Part shown: positions 1 through 5,443 of the stretch, piece by piece
Numbering within the stretch: position 1 is the stretch's first letter
Layout: each line of letters opens with the position of its first letter
DNA from: Candidatus Pacearchaeota archaeon
Lineage (GTDB): Archaea; Nanobdellota; Nanobdellia; Pacearchaeales; GW2011-AR1
Length of the DNA stretch: 9,702 nt
Direction of reading: 5' to 3'
NCBI GenBank assembly: GCA_014728745.1
Contig: WJLC01000067.1
Span: forward strand, 1-9,702
Notes under the pieces: generated by a model
What the model was told of the DNA's origin: nothing
The model's database searches: none
The model's input: only the letters and a program-made list of their open reading frames with translations
Position numbers and translations under genes: made by a program

Positions 1-37
1 AAATAGATTCACAATAAAATGGCAGAAAAAGAAAAAA
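1..37 (+). repeat. 37-bp perfect direct repeat, left-edge copy
   Basis: Bases 1-37 are identical to 1078-1114; the match ends where base 38 (A) meets base 1115 (C). The downstream copy spans the uL18 stop and the uS5 start codon. In the left copy these bases are read in a different frame, as part of eL32, and do not give family-like sequence. Location at the very end of the window and breakage in an A-rich tract suggest an assembly join rather than a biological duplication. Confidence 0.9.
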
Positions 38-208
38 ATACAGGTTGCTAAAAAAGCAAAATCAAAAGGTATAGAAGTTCATAATCTAAATGTTAAAAAA
101 TTCCTTAAGAATGGGAAAAAGGCAAATAAAAAAGAAAGCCCAGGACAATCAAAAAGTAAGAGTCAAACAAAATCAAATTCAAAAAAATCAAAGGAGAATA
201 AAAAATGA
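1..208 (+). CDS. rpl32e: Large ribosomal subunit protein eL32 (L32e), C-terminal fragment
   Basis: This is a partial gene whose 5' end lies outside the window. The frame ending in TGA at 206-208 reads ...KKIQVAKKAKSKGIEVHNLNVKKFL..., which resembles the end of archaeal L32e, where a Lys/Arg-rich strand is followed by an I-x-[IV]-xKKAxxxGIxVxN segment. After that comes a low-complexity tail of roughly 30 residues rich in Lys, Ser, Asn and Gln, longer than in typical L32e. The stop overlaps the eL19 start by 4 nt (ATGA). Position directly before eL19 is the standard order of the archaeal spc operon. Only codons from about position 38 look like L32e; the first 37 bases duplicate 1078-1114 and read NRFTIKWQ..., which does not fit the family, so the left edge is probably not true gene sequence. 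Function (known for the family): structural protein of the 50S subunit. Confidence 0.75.
   Translation, partial: NRFTIKWQKKKKIQVAKKAKSKGIEVHNLNVKKFLKNGKKANKKESPGQSKSKSQTKSNSKKSKENKK
190..196 (+). promoter_or_regulatory. Shine-Dalgarno site for eL19
   Basis: AAAGGAG lies 8 nt before the eL19 ATG, inside the last codons of eL32. It supports translation of eL19 from the ATG that overlaps the eL32 stop. Confidence 0.7.
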
Positions 209-609
209 AATTAGACAAGAAAAAAGCACTTGCTGCAAGGACATTAGGTGTTGGTAAAAACAGAATTGTGCTTGTGCAATCTAGACTAGATGATATTAAG
301 GAAGCAATAACTAAACAAGACATTAGAGATTTGGTTGCAGACAAAGCAATACTAGTGAAAGAAGTTAAGGGAAGGAAAAAAGTTAAGAAAAAAAATAGAA
401 AAAGCACAGGAAACATAAGAAAGAAAGTTAACAAAAGAAAACAAAAATATGTGATAATGACAAGGAAACTTAGAGGATATGTTAAAGAATTGCAAAATCA
501 AGGGAGATTAAGCAAGAGCCAAGTTAAGGAAATTAGAAAAAAAATAAGGAACAAGGATTTCAAAAGTAAGGCTAATTTAAAAGAATTCATAGGAGGTTTA
601 ACAAAATGA
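205..609 (+). CDS. rpl19e: Large ribosomal subunit protein eL19 (L19e)
   Basis: A 134-residue, strongly basic protein of the archaeal/eukaryotic 60S/50S subunit. The N-terminus MKLDKKKALAARTLGVGKNR matches the family signature (LxxQKxLAAxxLxxGxxRVW-like), followed by helices and a Lys/Arg-rich linker at residues 55-80 (GRKKVKKKNRKSTGNIRKK) of the type that threads into 23S rRNA. The last part (residues 83-134) is the helical domain with RKLRGYVKELQNQGRLSKSQVKEIRKKI. It is somewhat shorter at the C-terminus than the usual roughly 150 residues. The start is set by the ATGA overlap with eL32 and an AAAGGAG site; the stop overlaps the uL18 start by 4 nt. Assignment is secure from sequence and position. 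Confidence 0.95.
   Translation: MKLDKKKALAARTLGVGKNRIVLVQSRLDDIKEAITKQDIRDLVADKAILVKEVKGRKKVKKKNRKSTGNIRKKVNKRKQKYVIMTRKLRGYVKELQNQGRLSKSQVKEIRKKIRNKDFKSKANLKEFIGGLTK
592..597 (+). promoter_or_regulatory. Strong Shine-Dalgarno site for uL18
   Basis: GGAGGT lies 8 nt before the uL18 ATG at 606 and sits within the last codons of eL19. It is the strongest ribosome binding site in the window and fixes the uL18 start at the position overlapping the eL19 stop. Confidence 0.8.
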
Positions 610-1094
610 AAGTGGCAAAAAGGCGAAGAAGAGAGGCAAAAACAGATTATTTAAAGAGATTAAAATTGCTTAAAAGTGAAAAACCAAGACTAGTAATGAG
701 AAGAACCAACAAATACATAATTGCGCAGTATGTTGTGAGTGATGAAGCAAAAGATACTGTAAAAATAGGATTGAGTTCAAAAAAACTTCTTGAATTAGGA
801 TGGCCAGAAAAAGCAAAAGGGAGTTTAAAATCAATAAGCGCAGCATACTTAACAGGATACTTAATCGGTAAAGAGATTATCAAGAAAAAATTAGAAACAC
901 CTATTATTGATTTAGGAATGCAGAGAATACTTCACAAAACAAGAATCTATGGATTCATAAAAGGTGTTGTAGATGCAGGACTAGAAATTAAATGCAAGCA
1001 AGAAGCTTTTCCGTCCCAAGAAAGACTTATGGGAGAGGCTTTGAAAAATAAAATTAATGTTCAAGAAATTAAAAGCAAAATAGATTCACAATAA
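606..1094 (+). CDS. rpl18: Large ribosomal subunit protein uL18 (L18P/L5e family)
   Basis: A 162-residue protein that binds 5S rRNA in the central protuberance of the 50S subunit (family knowledge). The sequence shows the archaeal uL18 pattern: basic N-terminus KRRRREAKTDYLKRLKLLKS, then KPRLVMRRTNKYIIAQYV (residues 26-43), a GW at 65-66, AAYLTGYLIGKE (79-90), then an ILDxG-like strand (PIIDLGMQ) and KGVVDAGLEI, which match the archaeal AxLKGxxDaGl segment. The start has a GGAGGT site and a 4-nt overlap with eL19. The stop lies only 1 nt before the uS5 ATG. Length is slightly shorter than many archaeal versions (about 190), the loss being at the C-terminus. Confidence 0.95.
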   Translation: MKVAKRRRREAKTDYLKRLKLLKSEKPRLVMRRTNKYIIAQYVVSDEAKDTVKIGLSSKKLLELGWPEKAKGSLKSISAAYLTGYLIGKEIIKKKLETPIIDLGMQRILHKTRIYGFIKGVVDAGLEIKCKQEAFPSQERLMGEALKNKINVQEIKSKIDSQ

Positions 1095-1114
1095 AATGGC
1101 AGAAAAAGAAAAAA
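1078..1114 (+). repeat. 37-bp perfect direct repeat, internal copy
   Basis: This copy of the repeat at 1-37 covers the last codons and stop of uL18 and the first codons of uS5. Both flanking genes read through normally here, so this is likely the original location and the left-edge copy the derived or artefactual one. Confidence 0.9.
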
Positions 1115-2121
1115 CAAAAACACAAGAAGAATCAGAAAAAGAACAAGCTGAGAAAGAAACATCTACTCCTGAATCAAAAGTAGAGAAAAGCTCTGAAGAA
1201 AAAGCAAAAGATACTGAAAAGAAAGAGTCTGAGGGAGATGAAGAGGAAGAAAAAGAAGAGAAGAAATCTGAGTCTAAAGAGTCTAAATCATCTGAAGAAA
1301 AAACTGAAGAATCAAGTGAAAAAAGCAAAGAAGAAGATACTGAGAAAACTGCAGAAGAGCTAACAGATGAAATGGCTGAAGAAGCTGAAAAAGAAGAGGA
1401 AAAGTCAAAGCCAAAGAAAAGATGGAGAGACATGGATGAAAAAGAGAGAAAAAGAGAAATTATTAGGTCATGGGCGCCTAAAACAAAATTAGGAAAAAAA
1501 GTCAAATCAGGCAAAATCAAAGACATTGATGAAATTCTTGATAATAATATGAAAATACTGGAGCCAGAAATTGTAGATGCATTAATTGATGTTAAAACAG
1601 ACCTCATTGCAATGGGGCAAGCAAAAGGAAAGTTTGGAGGAGGTAAAAGAAGGGTTTGGAGACAGACCCAAAGAAAGACTGGTGAAGGAAATATTCCTAC
1701 ATTCTCTGCTCTTGCAGTTGTTGGTGATGAAAATGGCCATGTTGGAATTGGAATAGGAAGGTCAATGGAAACTCTTCCAGCAAGAGATAAAGCCATAAGA
1801 AAAGCCAAACTAAATATTTTCAAGATTGTGAGGGGAGATGGAAGCTTTGATAGTATTGGAAAAGGGAAAACAAGTATTCCTTTCAAAGTTCAAGGAAAAG
1901 CAGGTAGTGTAAGACTTGAATTAATTCCTGCAGCTCCTGGAACAGGACTTGTTGTAGGAGATGAATTAAAAAAGATATTAAGGCTTGCTGGAATAAAAGA
2001 CATTTATAGTAAGACATTTGGAAAAGTAAGAACAAGTTTTAATTTAGTTAAGGCTTGTGTAAAAGCTTTGAAAAAAACAAAATCAAGACAAAAATTAAAG
2101 GAGAAATTAAAGAATGAGTGA
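1096..2121 (+). CDS. rps5: Small ribosomal subunit protein uS5 with long acidic N-terminal extension
   Basis: A 341-residue protein. Residues 108-341 are an archaeal uS5: WAPKTKLGKKVKSGKI, a DEIL...EPEIVDALI segment, then the double-stranded-RNA-binding-like fold with TGEGNIPTFSALAVVGDENGHVGIGIG (195-221) and the C-terminal domain with GKAGSVRLELIPAAPGTGLVVGDELKK and LAGIKDIYSKTFG. uS5 lines the mRNA entry channel of the 30S subunit and influences fidelity (family knowledge). Residues 1-107 are an extra low-complexity region of Glu, Lys, Ser and Thr, predicted disordered. The ATG at 1096 is 1 nt after the uL18 stop and has no evident Shine-Dalgarno site, so reinitiation is likely. Later in-frame ATGs at 1372 and 1432 lack well-spaced ribosome sites and would leave an untypical gap, so the long form is preferred. 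The usual archaeal Cys-containing CGSWxCxC loop is replaced by DGSFDSIGKG (248-257). The 3' end overlaps uL30 by 8 nt. Confidence 0.95.
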   Translation: MAEKEKTKTQEESEKEQAEKETSTPESKVEKSSEEKAKDTEKKESEGDEEEEKEEKKSESKESKSSEEKTEESSEKSKEEDTEKTAEELTDEMAEEAEKEEEKSKPKKRWRDMDEKERKREIIRSWAPKTKLGKKVKSGKIKDIDEILDNNMKILEPEIVDALIDVKTDLIAMGQAKGKFGGGKRRVWRQTQRKTGEGNIPTFSALAVVGDENGHVGIGIGRSMETLPARDKAIRKAKLNIFKIVRGDGSFDSIGKGKTSIPFKVQGKAGSVRLELIPAAPGTGLVVGDELKKILRLAGIKDIYSKTFGKVRTSFNLVKACVKALKKTKSRQKLKEKLKNE

Positions 2122-2461
2122 GAAAATATGTGTTATTAGAATTGCAGGAAGAGTAGGATTAGATAGAGACATAAAAGAGACAATGAAAAGACTTAATCTC
2201 AAAAGAAAGTATTCTTGTGTCTTAGTTAAGCCAACTAAAGAAAATCTTGGAATGATTAATAGAATTAGAGATTTTGTTGCATTTGGAGAAATAGACCAAG
2301 AAACTGAAAAGAAATTAAATGAAAAAAGAAAAACTCAAATAAAAAACTTTTACAGGTTGCACCCTCCTAGAGGAGGCATAAAAACAAAAATCCATTATCC
2401 AAAAGGAGTTTTAGGCAATCATGGCAACAAGATAAAAGAGCTTGTTGAAAAAATGCTTTAA
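2114..2461 (+). CDS. rpl30: Large ribosomal subunit protein uL30, shortened form
   Basis: A 115-residue uL30. The N-terminal half (CVIRIAGRVGLDRDIKETMKRLNLKRKYSCVLV, residues 6-38) is the ferredoxin-like uL30 core, and residues 47-61 (MINRIRDFVAFGEID) match the archaeal MLxKVKDYVTWGEID region. The C-terminal FYRLHPPRGG (79-88), KGVLGNHG and IKELVEKML are the archaeal L30 ending. The middle segment usual in archaeal L30 (about 155 residues in total) is missing: only 17 residues separate GEID from FYRLHPP. The reading frame is intact, so this is a compact version rather than a pseudogene. The start ATG overlaps the uS5 3' end by 8 nt and has AAAGGAG at 2097-2103, 10 nt upstream. Confidence 0.92.
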   Translation: MSEKICVIRIAGRVGLDRDIKETMKRLNLKRKYSCVLVKPTKENLGMINRIRDFVAFGEIDQETEKKLNEKRKTQIKNFYRLHPPRGGIKTKIHYPKGVLGNHGNKIKELVEKML

Positions 2462-2464
2462 GGT
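2460..2464 (+). promoter_or_regulatory. Ribosome binding site that fixes the uL15 start
   Basis: AAGGT overlaps the uL30 stop and lies 7 nt before the ATG at 2472. It favours that ATG over an in-frame TTG at 2442, which would sit within uL30 and add ten residues not typical of uL15. Confidence 0.6.
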
Positions 2465-2471
2465 AATTAAA

Positions 2472-3026
2472 ATGAAAAAGACAAAGAAAAGAAAAAAATC
2501 ATCTAGAATGCATGGAAGAAAAATGGGCACTCATGGAAGCGGAGCTAGAAAAAACAAGAGGCATTCAGGAATGAAAGGTGGAAAAGGAATGTCTGGAAGT
2601 GGTAAGAGAGCAGACCATAAAAAAACAAAAGTAACAAAAATTTACGGACATGGTTATTTTGGAAAAAAGGGCTTTACTAGTATAGGGACAAAAAAAGACA
2701 AGAGACAAAGAATTAATCTTCAACAAATAGAAGGAAACTTGCAAAAATATGGAAAAGAAAAAGGAGATGCTTATGAAGTAAATCTTCCAGACCACAAGAT
2801 TCTTGGAAAAGGAGATGTAAACCACAAATTAATAATAAAGGCTAAAAAGGCTTCTGATTCAGCTATTAAAAAAGTAAAGGAAAAAGGCGGTGAGATTCAG
2901 GTTTCAGAAAAGAAATCTAAAGGGCAAGAAAACAAAAAGCCTAAAAATCAAGAATCTCAAGCTAAAGACAATAAAAGCAAAGAAACTGAAACAAAAAAAG
3001 AGAGTGCAGAAGCTGAAGAAAAATAA
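2472..3026 (+). CDS. rpl15: Large ribosomal subunit protein uL15 (archaeal L15/eukaryotic L27A type)
   Basis: A 184-residue protein of the 50S subunit. The N-terminus (MKKTKKRKKSSRMHGRKMGT) and glycine-rich loop GSGARKNKRHSGMKGGKGMSGSGKRADHKK (residues 22-51) are the characteristic extended rRNA-threading arm of archaeal/eukaryotic L15. GYFGKKGF (61-68) and INLQQIE (81-87) mark the start of the globular domain, and LGKGDVNHKLIIKAKKASDSAIKKVKEKGG (111-140) is the family's C-terminal fold. Residues 145-184 add a tail of Lys, Glu, Gln, Asn and Ser not present in the usual roughly 145-residue protein. Start chosen at ATG 2472 because it follows an AAGGT site and gives the canonical N-terminus. 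It begins 10 nt after the uL30 stop. Confidence 0.95.
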   Translation: MKKTKKRKKSSRMHGRKMGTHGSGARKNKRHSGMKGGKGMSGSGKRADHKKTKVTKIYGHGYFGKKGFTSIGTKKDKRQRINLQQIEGNLQKYGKEKGDAYEVNLPDHKILGKGDVNHKLIIKAKKASDSAIKKVKEKGGEIQVSEKKSKGQENKKPKNQESQAKDNKSKETETKKESAEAEEK

Positions 3027-3035
3027 TTATTTAAA

Positions 3036-4496
3036 ATGGGCCTAAAAAATATATTTAGTTTTATCCCTGAAATTGTTAAGCCAGAGGAAAGAAAAGTAGG
3101 CTTTAACACTAAGCTTAAATGGACATTCATTGTTCTTGGTCTGTTTTTTTTACTTGCAAACATCCCATTATTTGGATTATCTGAAAATGCTTTAGCAAGG
3201 TTTGAGTATCTTGCAATTATTCTAGGAACAGATTTTGGAAGCATAATTAGCCTAGGTATTGGTCCAATAGTAATGGCTTCTATTATCCTGCAGTTACTTA
3301 CTGGTTCAGGAATACTTAATATAGACACTAACACTGAAGAAGGAAAAAGGTTTTTTCAGGGATTAAGAAAAGTGATGGTCTTGTTTTTCATAGTGTTTGA
3401 AGCATTTGTGTATGTTTTTATGCAGGGACTGCAGGCTATTCCTGGATTTGCCTGGATTGTGATTATGCAGCTTATCTTAGGAGGATTAGCTATATTTTAT
3501 ATGGATGAATTAAGCCAAAAATGGGGTTTTGGCTCAGGTGTTAGTTTGTTTATTGGTGCTGGTGTTTCATGGAGATTAATAACAAGTGCATTTCAGTTTA
3601 TTGATGCTCAAGGAAGAGTTTGCCTGATTAATTTCACTAAAGAAGCTGGGGCTGCTTGTTCTGGTAAGGTGCTTGTGTTATTGCAGAGTCTTATTTTAGG
3701 TTATCAAACAGAGTTTTATTCTGCTGCTGCAGCGATTTTAGCCACTGTTGCTGTGTTCTTAGCAGTTGTATGGGCACAATCACTTAAAATTGAGATTCCT
3801 CTGTCTTTTGGAAGAATAAGAGGTTACAGTGTTAAATGGCCTTTATCATTCTTTTATGCCTCTGTAATCCCTGTTATATTAACTGCAGCTCTTGTTGCAA
3901 ATATCCAATTATTCGGAGGATTGGTTGAGAATACTGCTGCTCCTTGTTTAGCTGGAAGCGCAGCAGAAGCTGGAGCTTGTACAGGCTTGGCAAAATTTGC
4001 TTCATACTTCACATTCTTAGGGCATTTTGTTAATGGGAGAGCTGTGTCTGGATTTGCATTCTGGGTTGGCTCTACTAACATTCTTGATCTGCTTATTAGA
4101 GGAGGATTCAGATGGATTTTGCTTTTACAGGGTTTAACACATACTTTATTCTTCATGTTATTCTCTACAATCTTTGCTGTATTCTGGGTTAAAACATCTG
4201 GAATGGATGCCAAAAGCCAGGCAGAAAAAATTGCTGCTTCTGGACTGCAAGTTGCAGGGTTTAGACAGGATTTGAGAATTCTTGAAAGCATTTTGAAAAG
4301 ATACATAATGCCACTTACAATCATGGGTGGTTTAGCAATTGGTTTCCTTGCTTCAGTAACTAATCTTGTTGGTGCAATGGTTTCAGGAACTGCAATACTA
4401 CTTGTTATTATGATTATGTTTCAATTCTATCAGAACATTGCTCAGCAACATCAGACTGATATGAATCCTGCATTAAGAAAGTTTTTAGGTAGCTAA
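3036..4496 (+). CDS. secY: Preprotein translocase channel subunit SecY
   Basis: A 486-residue, ten-helix membrane protein forming the protein-conducting channel for secretion and membrane insertion, partnered by SecE and Secβ (family knowledge). Archaeal SecY signatures in order: N-terminal amphipathic helix with FIPEIVKPEER (9-19), TM1 about 27-45, the plug/TM2 region FGSIISLGIGPIVMASIILQLLTGSGIL (67-94), TM4 with YMDELSQKWGFGSGVSLFIGAGV (155-177), cytosolic loop 6/7 with IEIPLSFGRIRGYSVKWPLSF (252-272), TM7 with IPVILTAALVANIQLFGG (278-295), loop 8/9 with KTSGMDAKSQAEKIAASGLQVAGFR (386-410) and TM10 about 442-462. The only four Cys (196, 208, 304, 315) fall as pairs in the predicted external loops 5/6 and 7/8. 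The gene starts 9 nt after uL15, with no clear Shine-Dalgarno. Secure assignment. Confidence 0.97.
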   Translation: MGLKNIFSFIPEIVKPEERKVGFNTKLKWTFIVLGLFFLLANIPLFGLSENALARFEYLAIILGTDFGSIISLGIGPIVMASIILQLLTGSGILNIDTNTEEGKRFFQGLRKVMVLFFIVFEAFVYVFMQGLQAIPGFAWIVIMQLILGGLAIFYMDELSQKWGFGSGVSLFIGAGVSWRLITSAFQFIDAQGRVCLINFTKEAGAACSGKVLVLLQSLILGYQTEFYSAAAAILATVAVFLAVVWAQSLKIEIPLSFGRIRGYSVKWPLSFFYASVIPVILTAALVANIQLFGGLVENTAAPCLAGSAAEAGACTGLAKFASYFTFLGHFVNGRAVSGFAFWVGSTNILDLLIRGGFRWILLLQGLTHTLFFMLFSTIFAVFWVKTSGMDAKSQAEKIAASGLQVAGFRQDLRILESILKRYIMPLTIMGGLAIGFLASVTNLVGAMVSGTAILLVIMIMFQFYQNIAQQHQTDMNPALRKFLGS

Positions 4497-4567
4497 TAAT
4501 TCTATATTTGAAGAGGATGAGGGAGTTGCAAATATAAAAAGCAATTATAATGAAAAGAAAGTCAAGG

Positions 4568-4576
4568 TTTAAAAAT
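4568..4576 (+). promoter_or_regulatory. TATA-like box for the EMC3/DUF106 gene
   Basis: TTTAAAAAT begins exactly 29 nt before the ATG at 4597, the distance expected for a leaderless archaeal transcript starting at or next to the start codon. It lies in the 100-nt gap after secY, the largest intergenic space in the window. The same box at the same distance precedes the other + strand genes downstream. Confidence 0.65.
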
Positions 4577-4596
4577 GAATTTTTACTAATAAGAGC

Positions 4597-4980
4597 ATGA
4601 TTGTTGAATTAATGACAACTTATCCTAAGGTGAGTATAATAGTTTTAGCATTTTTAGTTACATTTGCTATGACTCTTGTTACAAAATTTTTTACTGACCA
4701 AGACAGGATGAAAGAATTAAAAGAAATTCAAAAAGCATGTAATATTAAGCTAAAAAAGAATAGAAATGATGGAGAGGCTCAGAAGCAGATGATGGAATGC
4801 TCTATGGAGCTTATGAAACACTCTTTCAAGCCCTTACTTATTTCATTTATTCCTCTTATTATTTTCTTTTGGTGGATTAGAGGGATTTATTCACAAGTTT
4901 TATCTGGATGGCTGTGGTGGTATATTCCTGCAGGCATTGTTTCAAGCATCGTATTAAGAAAAGTTTTAAAAGTGGCTTAA
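4597..4980 (+). CDS. DUF106 / EMC3-TMCO1-family membrane protein insertase (archaeal YidC-like)
   Basis: A 127-residue membrane protein of the Oxa1 superfamily group known as DUF106/Ylp1, related to eukaryotic EMC3 and TMCO1, which help insert membrane proteins (family knowledge). It shows TM1 at about 11-29, a charged helical segment at 34-75 (DQDRMKELKEIQKACNIKLKK...QKQMMECSMELMK) that forms the cytosolic coiled coil, TM2 at about 77-95 (FKPLLISFIPLIIFFWWI) and TM3 at about 104-121. The RMKELKEIQK...KLKK...MKHSFKPLL pattern is the family hallmark. It follows secY, agreeing with a role at the translocon. A TTTAAA box 29 nt before the ATG suggests its own leaderless transcript. The size is at the small end for the family. 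Confidence 0.85.
   Translation: MIVELMTTYPKVSIIVLAFLVTFAMTLVTKFFTDQDRMKELKEIQKACNIKLKKNRNDGEAQKQMMECSMELMKHSFKPLLISFIPLIIFFWWIRGIYSQVLSGWLWWYIPAGIVSSIVLRKVLKVA
4965..4972 (+). promoter_or_regulatory. Internal TATA-like box for prefoldin alpha
   Basis: TTTAAAAG begins exactly 29 nt before the ATG at 4994 and lies inside the last codons of the preceding membrane protein gene. Matching distance to the boxes of the other leaderless genes suggests that prefoldin can be transcribed independently. Prefoldin also lacks a Shine-Dalgarno motif. Confidence 0.5.
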
Positions 4981-4993
4981 ACAAATTCTAAAC

Positions 4994-5422
4994 ATGGAAG
5001 GCAAGAAACCAACACAAGCAGAACAAGATGAACAGGAATTAAGAGTAAAATTCCAGATGTTTGAACAACAGATTAGAAGTCTTCAGCAGCAAATGCAGGC
5101 TGTTGAAAAAGCTGTTAATGAAATGAATACACTTAAATCTGGATTAAACGAGCTTAAGGGGCAAAAAGATAAGGAAATCAAGGCCTCTATTGGGAGAGGA
5201 ATTTTTGTCAGTGCCAAACTGCTTAGTGAGAATTTGACAGTAGATATTGGAGATGGAAAATTTGTTAAGAAAAGCATTCCAGACACTCAAGAATTAATCG
5301 AAGACCAAATTAGCAAGTTAAAAGATGTTCAAAAAGAGCTTGAGGGTAAAATGCAAGAGATTAATCAGGAATTGACTCAAACAATGCTAGCTCATCAAGA
5401 AAAGCAATCAAAAAAAGGATAA
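4994..5422 (+). CDS. pfdA: Prefoldin alpha subunit
   Basis: A 142-residue subunit of prefoldin, the cytosolic jellyfish-shaped chaperone (two alpha, four beta) that captures unfolded chains and passes them to the thermosome (family knowledge). The sequence shows two long coiled-coil helices (about 10-55, rich in Gln, Glu and Leu heptads, and about 95-138) joined by the double-hairpin region at 60-93 with GRGIFVSAKLLSENLTVDIGDGKFVKKSI. That central segment (SxGxGIFVxAKL...VDIGxGxxVxK) distinguishes alpha from the shorter beta subunit. The start is 13 nt after the preceding stop, with no Shine-Dalgarno but a TTTAAA box at -29. It is convergent with the next gene across 12 nt. Confidence 0.9.
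   Translation: MEGKKPTQAEQDEQELRVKFQMFEQQIRSLQQQMQAVEKAVNEMNTLKSGLNELKGQKDKEIKASIGRGIFVSAKLLSENLTVDIGDGKFVKKSIPDTQELIEDQISKLKDVQKELEGKMQEINQELTQTMLAHQEKQSKKG
5410..5416 (-). terminator. Candidate T-tract terminator of the minus-strand isomerase gene
   Basis: Reading the minus strand, a run of seven T lies 19-25 nt beyond the stop of the R15P isomerase-like gene, inside the 3' end of prefoldin alpha. Archaeal termination is commonly driven by such T runs; no hairpin is needed. Confidence 0.45.
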
Positions 5423-5433
5423 TTTCATTTAAA

Positions 5434-5443
5434 TTTATTTTTT
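5434..5443 (+). terminator. Candidate T-tract terminator of prefoldin alpha
   Basis: TTTATTTTTT lies about 12-21 nt after the prefoldin stop, within the last codons of the opposing gene. It would end + strand transcription before it runs far into the convergent gene. Confidence 0.45.

Noticed and set aside
1068..1075. ATTAAAAG as an internal promoter for uS5
   Set aside because: It is offset by one base from the -29 pattern, lies in A-rich coding sequence and is weaker than the other boxes; not separable from chance.
1086..1886. Long open frame of 266 codons on the minus strand, Ser/Phe/Leu rich
   Set aside because: It is fully antisense to uS5, and its Ser/Phe runs mirror the Glu/Lys-rich codons of the uS5 extension. 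No family features and no promoter.
2442..2471. Possible earlier TTG start for uL15, adding ten residues
   Set aside because: It lies inside uL30, adds non-family sequence, and an AAGGT site points to the ATG at 2472.
4550..4600. 16-codon open frame (MKRKSRFKNEFLLIRA) overlapping the EMC3-like start by ATGA
   Set aside because: The TATA-like box at 4568 lies inside it and would start transcription at its 3' end. No known family; length is within chance.
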